Source of the DNA: Deltaproteobacteria bacterium
GTDB taxonomy: Bacteria; Desulfobacterota; Desulfobacteria; Desulfobacterales; B30-G6
Assembly: GCA_003647375.1 (NCBI GenBank)
Contig: QMMS01000163.1
Span: 1-9,972 of the forward strand
DNA length: 9,972 bases
Direction: 5' to 3'
This document shows positions 7,326 to 9,972 of the stretch, piece by piece. Made by a program: the position numbers and the translations under genes. The number at the start of each line of letters is the position of its first letter. The stretch's first letter is position 1. A model generated the notes under the pieces. That model was given only the letters and a program-made list of their open reading frames with translations. It was not told the DNA's origin and did not search any database.

Positions 7326-8126
7326 ATGATTATTGTGGGAGAATTGATAAACGCCAGCCGCAAGGCCATAAGGACAGCAATCGAAAATCACGATGCAAAT
7401 ATAATAAAGCAAATCGCTATCGATCAGTTTGAAGCGGGCGCGAATTATATTGATGTCAATGCCGGCGTGTTTGTAGGAAAGGAACCGGAGTACCTGACGT
7501 GGTTGGTTGAAACGGTGCAGTCCGCTGTTGATGTCCCTTGCTGTATCGACAGTCCCGACCCCAAGGCCATCGAAGCGGCCCTTGCTGTGCATAGGGGAAC
7601 AGCCATGATCAATTCTATATCTCTGGAAAGGGAGCGGTATAAAGCGTTGCTTCCGATTGTCAGCGATACCGACTTCAAAATTGTTGCGCTTTGTATGGGC
7701 GATGAAGGCATGCCGGAGTCCACGGACGATCGATTGAAAATCGCGGATAAGCTTATCAATGGACTTTTCCAGAAAAACATCCCAGTTGAGAATATCTATG
7801 TGGACCCTTTGGTTCAACCTGTTTCCACCAATAATATATTCGGTGTAGCGTTTTTAGATGCCATCCACCAGATAGTTACCACCTTTAAGGGAATTCACAC
7901 CATGTGTGGTCTATCCAATATTTCCTTTGGTCTTCCCAACCGGTTATTTATAAACCAGACCTTTATGAGCATGGCTATTGCTAAGGGGCTTGACGGGGCC
8001 ATTGTCAATCCACTCGATAAAAAGATGATGGCCAACATCATTGCGGCGACAACCCTGTCGGGCAAGGACGTTTATTGTATGGCGTATCTAAAAGCCTTTC
8101 GTGCAAACAAATTGGATGTTGCTTAA
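7326..8126 (+). CDS. Methyltetrahydrofolate:corrinoid protein methyltransferase (AcsE/MtgA-like)
   Basis: Pterin-binding TIM-barrel enzyme expected to move a methyl group between a corrinoid protein and tetrahydrofolate. In quaternary-amine catabolism the MtgA-type enzyme takes the methyl from the corrinoid protein charged by an MttB-family enzyme and makes methyl-THF. The 266 residues match the family length. Motifs: VGELINASR (4-12), YIDVNAG (41-47), CCIDSPDP (72-79), MINSIS (94-99), VDPLVQPVSTNN (159-170) and CGLSNISFGLPNR (194-206). Asp75, Asn96, Asp160 and Asn198 sit at or next to the numbers I recall for the pterin/methyl-binding residues of the acetogen enzyme AcsE. It is the last intact gene of the cassette. 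Sequence cannot separate AcsE from MtgA function; the MttB homologue in the same cassette favours an MtgA-like role. Confidence 0.88.
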   Translation: MIIVGELINASRKAIRTAIENHDANIIKQIAIDQFEAGANYIDVNAGVFVGKEPEYLTWLVETVQSAVDVPCCIDSPDPKAIEAALAVHRGTAMINSISLERERYKALLPIVSDTDFKIVALCMGDEGMPESTDDRLKIADKLINGLFQKNIPVENIYVDPLVQPVSTNNIFGVAFLDAIHQIVTTFKGIHTMCGLSNISFGLPNRLFINQTFMSMAIAKGLDGAIVNPLDKKMMANIIAATTLSGKDVYCMAYLKAFRANKLDVA

Positions 8127-8128
8127 CG

Positions 8129-8259
8129 CGCGCTTTGATAAAAGATGTGCTGGTTTACGTTCATCAATGGCAGCTATGACCTTCTCGTCCCCATGATCAA
8201 CGCATTGTACGGGTTGAATTGGGATCAGCAACGCTATCTGGAAATGGGAAAGGAGATAA
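8129..8259 (+). pseudogene. Remnant of aldehyde:ferredoxin oxidoreductase C-terminal domain, truncated by the IS66 element
   Basis: From 8145 one frame reads MCWFTFING, then LLVPMINALYGLNWDQQ and RYLEMGKEI. This follows the pattern of tungsten aldehyde:ferredoxin oxidoreductases near their C-terminus: a Cys-x-Phe segment after the DSL motif, then N-A-x-G-x-x-W and the x-x-I-G-E-R-I helix. The match stops exactly where the IS inverted repeat begins at 8260, so the rest of the domain has been displaced. Upstream, a different frame gives RALIKD (8129-8146), which also suits the residues expected just before the Cys, and the frame used after 8145 has stops before it. The remnant therefore seems both 5'-deleted and frameshifted. 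Roughly 38 codons survive. The identification rests on motif memory, not alignment. Confidence 0.6.
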
Positions 8260-8277
8260 GTAAGCGATCAATAAACC
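8260..8277 (+). repeat. IS66 terminal inverted repeat, tnpC-proximal end
   Basis: GTAAGCGATCAATAAACC matches the reverse complement of the opposite end at 17 of 18 positions. The tnpC stop codon lies 4 bp inside it. Confidence 0.93.
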
Positions 8278-8280
8278 ACA

Positions 8281-8886
8281 CTACGCATTCAGCTTCAGCT
8301 GATCGGGGCTCACATTCTGCGGCAGCAGGGATTTGTAATCTTCAGTCGTCTCAGCCATCGGCAACTTTTCAAATAGGTAGCGCAGGTATCGATAGGGTTC
8401 CAGCCCATTAGCCTTGGCGGTTTCAACTAGACTGAAAAGAGCGGCACTCGCCCTGGCGCCTTCCGGGTTTCCTGCAAAAAGCCAATTTTTACGACCCATT
8501 TTCCGGCATCCGCAAAAGCAGATCTTTTCTTCGTCGCTTAAATCATGAACAATCTCAATGCGCGGCAGGTCGGCAGGTAACGGCTTCCGGCCCCTTTTCC
8601 TGCGTTTGTGGCCGGGTACATCGATTGTATCTTCAGGATCAATGTCCTGGGATTTATCTTCAGCAACTTCATCAAAAAGCAGAAGCTGACATTCATCTGA
8701 AGTGCTCTCGATTTTTTCTGATTTGCGGCCGAATAGTTTGTTTTGAAGCAGACGGATCTGTTCTTTTAATATCTTTATTTCCGATTCGTAGAATCGCTCT
8801 TTTTCAGCAATTTTATCAACAAGACAGGCGTTGATTTGCTGCAGTTCTAAAATGTCTTTTGAAGGATTACAACCACTTGATATCAT
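8281..8886 (-). pseudogene. tnpC: IS66 TnpC transposase, in-frame internal deletion of the catalytic core
   Basis: Full-length IS66 transposases are about 500-530 residues; this frame has 201. Residues 1-130 are the normal N-terminal region: a coiled-coil leucine-rich helix (about 11-50, ending LLQNKLFGRKSEK), the basic stretch GHKRRKRGRKPLP and the Cys-rich CFCGCRKM zinc-binding segment. Residues 131-201 are the normal C-terminal tail (GRKNWLFAGNPEGARASA, then LVETAKANGLEPYRYLRYLFEKLP). The whole DDE catalytic domain is absent, joined cleanly in frame near position 8496. Transposase activity is therefore not expected, although the DNA-binding and oligomerisation part could still be made. No clear ribosome binding site precedes the ATG at 8886, and 68 bp separate it from tnpB. 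Confidence 0.88.
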
Positions 8887-8954
8887 GCAATTAACATAGC
8901 ATAATTATACTATCTTTAAAAGCTTTTTTTGCAGTAAATTGAACTTTTTATACC

Positions 8955-9311
8955 CTAAAATAAGACTGAATAGGTAAGCTTGTCATGAGCCTTTTGCTGA
9001 TTGATTTCCAGACCGTCCATAAGCCACATCAACTCGCGTTGTTCGATTTTCATGACATCGTCATGGGACTCCGGCCACCTGATAAAATGTTTTTCAAGAC
9101 GCTTACTCCACAAACAAAAATCGTTGCGATCCCAATATAGAATTTTCACTATATTTCGTTTCCGATTGCAAAAACCGAAGAGATGACCGGAAAAGGGATC
9201 GAGGTCCAGACTTTCCTGAACCAGAATCGACAGACCGTTGATGGCCTTACGCATGTCCGTATAACCGAGAGCAAGGTAGACTTTCGTTTGGGCGGATGAC
9301 AACAGCATCAT
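8955..9311 (-). CDS. tnpB: IS66 family accessory protein TnpB
   Basis: 118-residue IS66 Orf2 protein, recognised by YTDMRKAINGLSILVQ (17-32), LDPFSGHLFGFCNRKR (37-52), NIVKILYWDRNDFCLWSKRL (53-72) and FIRWP. It is intact and of normal length. The start codon overlaps the tnpA stop as ATGA, indicating translational coupling. Its exact biochemical role is not settled, but it is reported to be needed together with TnpA and TnpC for IS66 transposition. Being intact, it could in principle help mobilise this copy if a complete TnpC is supplied by another element in the genome. Confidence 0.93.
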   Translation of the reverse strand: MMLLSSAQTKVYLALGYTDMRKAINGLSILVQESLDLDPFSGHLFGFCNRKRNIVKILYWDRNDFCLWSKRLEKHFIRWPESHDDVMKIEQRELMWLMDGLEINQQKAHDKLTYSVLF

Positions 9312-9649
9312 ATCCGCTCCAAGGCATGCAGCAGTCGCTGAAGTGTAAGCTCAGAAAAATCATCGCCTACTTCAATACGGTATCGCTCATGGAGCAATAG
9401 GCAAAGAGAGGCCCTCCCCATATTATTACTGACATCCATTGCCGGCGGTAACGGCACTGGCACAAACGATACAAAATCGTCTTTGACCGGTTTATATTTT
9501 TTCTTCCAGTAGGTGAAGGATTTTGGTTTGAGCCCGTTCCGGCGGCAATACTCGGCCTGGCTTATCTCGGTCTCATGCCAGGAAGCTATGTGTTTTTTCC
9601 AGAGCTTTCGCTTTTGTTTCTGGGCGTGAATTGATTTTGCTCTTGCCAT
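9308..9649 (-). CDS. tnpA: IS66 family accessory protein TnpA (helix-turn-helix)
   Basis: 113-residue protein with a basic N-terminus (KSIHAQKQKRKLWKKHI) and a helix-turn-helix of the IS66/IS3 Orf1 type: WHETEISQAEYCRRNGLKPKSFTYWKKK (split as WHETEISQAEYCRRNGL and KPKSFTYWKKK, residues 24-51). A C-terminal segment follows, LCLLLHERYRIEVGDDFSEL and TLQRLLHALE. It is intact and of normal length, is the first gene of the element and is translationally coupled to tnpB. AAGG lies about 8 nt before the ATG at 9649, and its promoter must lie in the 82 bp between the gene and the IS end. Confidence 0.9.
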   Translation of the reverse strand: MARAKSIHAQKQKRKLWKKHIASWHETEISQAEYCRRNGLKPKSFTYWKKKYKPVKDDFVSFVPVPLPPAMDVSNNMGRASLCLLLHERYRIEVGDDFSELTLQRLLHALERI

Positions 9650-9713
9650 ACCGAACCTTCTTGTTTTTTGGTCCGGTCCAATATGGCATGGCTGCTGGCT
9701 TATGTGAAGATGC

Positions 9714-9731
9714 GGTTGATTGATCGCTTAC
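9714..9731 (-). repeat. IS66 terminal inverted repeat, tnpA-proximal end
   Basis: Read on the minus strand this is GTAAGCGATCAATCAACC, differing from the opposite end at one position (C for A at base 14). Its first bases supply the TAA that now stops the neighbouring AbiEi-like frame. Confidence 0.93.
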
Positions 9732-9972
9732 ATTAATTCGAGGAATTCTATCATTTCTTTTGTCGTTGAAATATGAGTTTGCCTCGCTGTAATATCGCAT
9801 AATGCCTTTTCAGGGGAGGCAATTAAAAAAGCTTTTTGATCTCCTGCGTCTTCAAGCTTAACCCCAATGCTGAACGCTGCCTTTGGACAATACAAATAAG
9901 AAAACCTGCCAACCGGGGTTTCAAACTGCTTCTTTCTCTTTGTTGTCATGCTGATAATGAGTTCAACACGTT
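9728..9972 (-). pseudogene. AbiEi-type antitoxin/transcriptional regulator fragment, truncated by the IS and by the window edge
   Basis: The frame is open to the right edge of the window. Reading inward from it gives RVELIISMTTKRKKQFETPV and then GRFSYLYCPKAAFSIGVKLE, so the ATG at 9949 is internal and the 5' part lies outside. The motif order is characteristic of the AbiEi antitoxin/regulator family: a T-x-x-R-K-K-x-F-x-T-P-x-G segment, a Tyr-rich strand, then FLIASPEKALCDITARQ. These proteins repress their own operon and neutralise an AbiEii-type nucleotidyltransferase toxin, usually encoded immediately downstream. Here the frame runs into the IS66 end and stops after two codons of junction sequence (M-stop), so the C-terminal part and any partner toxin have been separated from it. 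Family assignment is from motif recognition. Confidence 0.66.

Larger units (their letters stand above)
8260..9731 (-). mobile_element. IS66-family insertion sequence, internally deleted and probably non-autonomous
   Basis: A 1472-bp element bounded by 18-bp inverted repeats beginning GTAAGCG, the ends typical of IS66. It carries the family gene trio tnpA-tnpB-tnpC, all on the minus strand. tnpA and tnpB are full length and overlap by 4 bp (ATGA). tnpC is only 201 codons because its catalytic middle is missing. Complete IS66 elements are about 2.4-2.6 kb, so roughly 1 kb has been lost. IS66 elements normally make an 8-bp target duplication; here the flanks are GGAGATAA on the left and ATTAATTC on the right and do not match. 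The left end cuts the aldehyde oxidoreductase remnant and the right end cuts an AbiEi-like gene. Confidence 0.92.

Noticed and set aside
7305..7817. A 170-codon minus-strand open frame opposite the methyl-THF methyltransferase
   Set aside because: It is a shadow of a strongly conserved plus-strand gene, with no recognisable motifs.
8145..8411. An 88-codon plus-strand open frame as a real gene
   Set aside because: It is a chimera: the first 38 codons are the oxidoreductase remnant and the rest is antisense to tnpC inside the IS.

Overview
The window looks like a piece of an anaerobic bacterial chromosome, most plausibly a sulfate-reducing Desulfobacterota (deltaproteobacterial) lineage. This is inference from the gene content (a non-pyrrolysine MttB-family methyltransferase, an AcsE/MtgA-like methyl-THF methyltransferase and an aldehyde:ferredoxin oxidoreductase remnant) and from the moderate GC content. 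No rRNA or other phylogenetic marker is present.

Layout, plus strand, about 1-8126: a co-directional cassette. It starts with a peptide/opine-type ABC substrate-binding protein whose 5' end lies outside the window, followed by a hairpin terminator candidate. Next come an MttB-superfamily methyltransferase, two ABC permeases (OppC-like then OppB-like, reversed from the usual order), a fused two-domain OppD-OppF ATPase, a small universal stress protein, and a methyltetrahydrofolate:corrinoid methyltransferase. Gaps of 48-104 bp and a good ribosome binding site before nearly every gene suggest one transcription unit from mttB to the methyl-THF methyltransferase. Read together, the genes suggest import of a methylated (probably quaternary-amine) compound, transfer of a methyl group to a corrinoid protein by the MttB homologue, and passage of that methyl group to tetrahydrofolate. 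The corrinoid carrier protein is not in the window.

From 8127 the organisation breaks down. A short remnant of the C-terminal part of an aldehyde:ferredoxin oxidoreductase (8129-8259) is cut off by an IS66-family insertion sequence (8260-9731). The IS has 18-bp terminal inverted repeats (17/18 identical) and intact tnpA and tnpB. Its tnpC has lost the catalytic middle by a clean in-frame internal deletion, giving a 201-residue head-to-tail fusion. The 8 bp on the two sides of the element do not match, so the junction probably arose by rearrangement rather than simple insertion.

Beyond the IS, on the minus strand, is the C-terminal part of an AbiEi-type antitoxin/regulator. It runs off the window at its 5' end and is cut at its 3' end by the IS. 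The IS therefore joins two unrelated broken genes and marks the boundary between the metabolic cassette and an accessory region.
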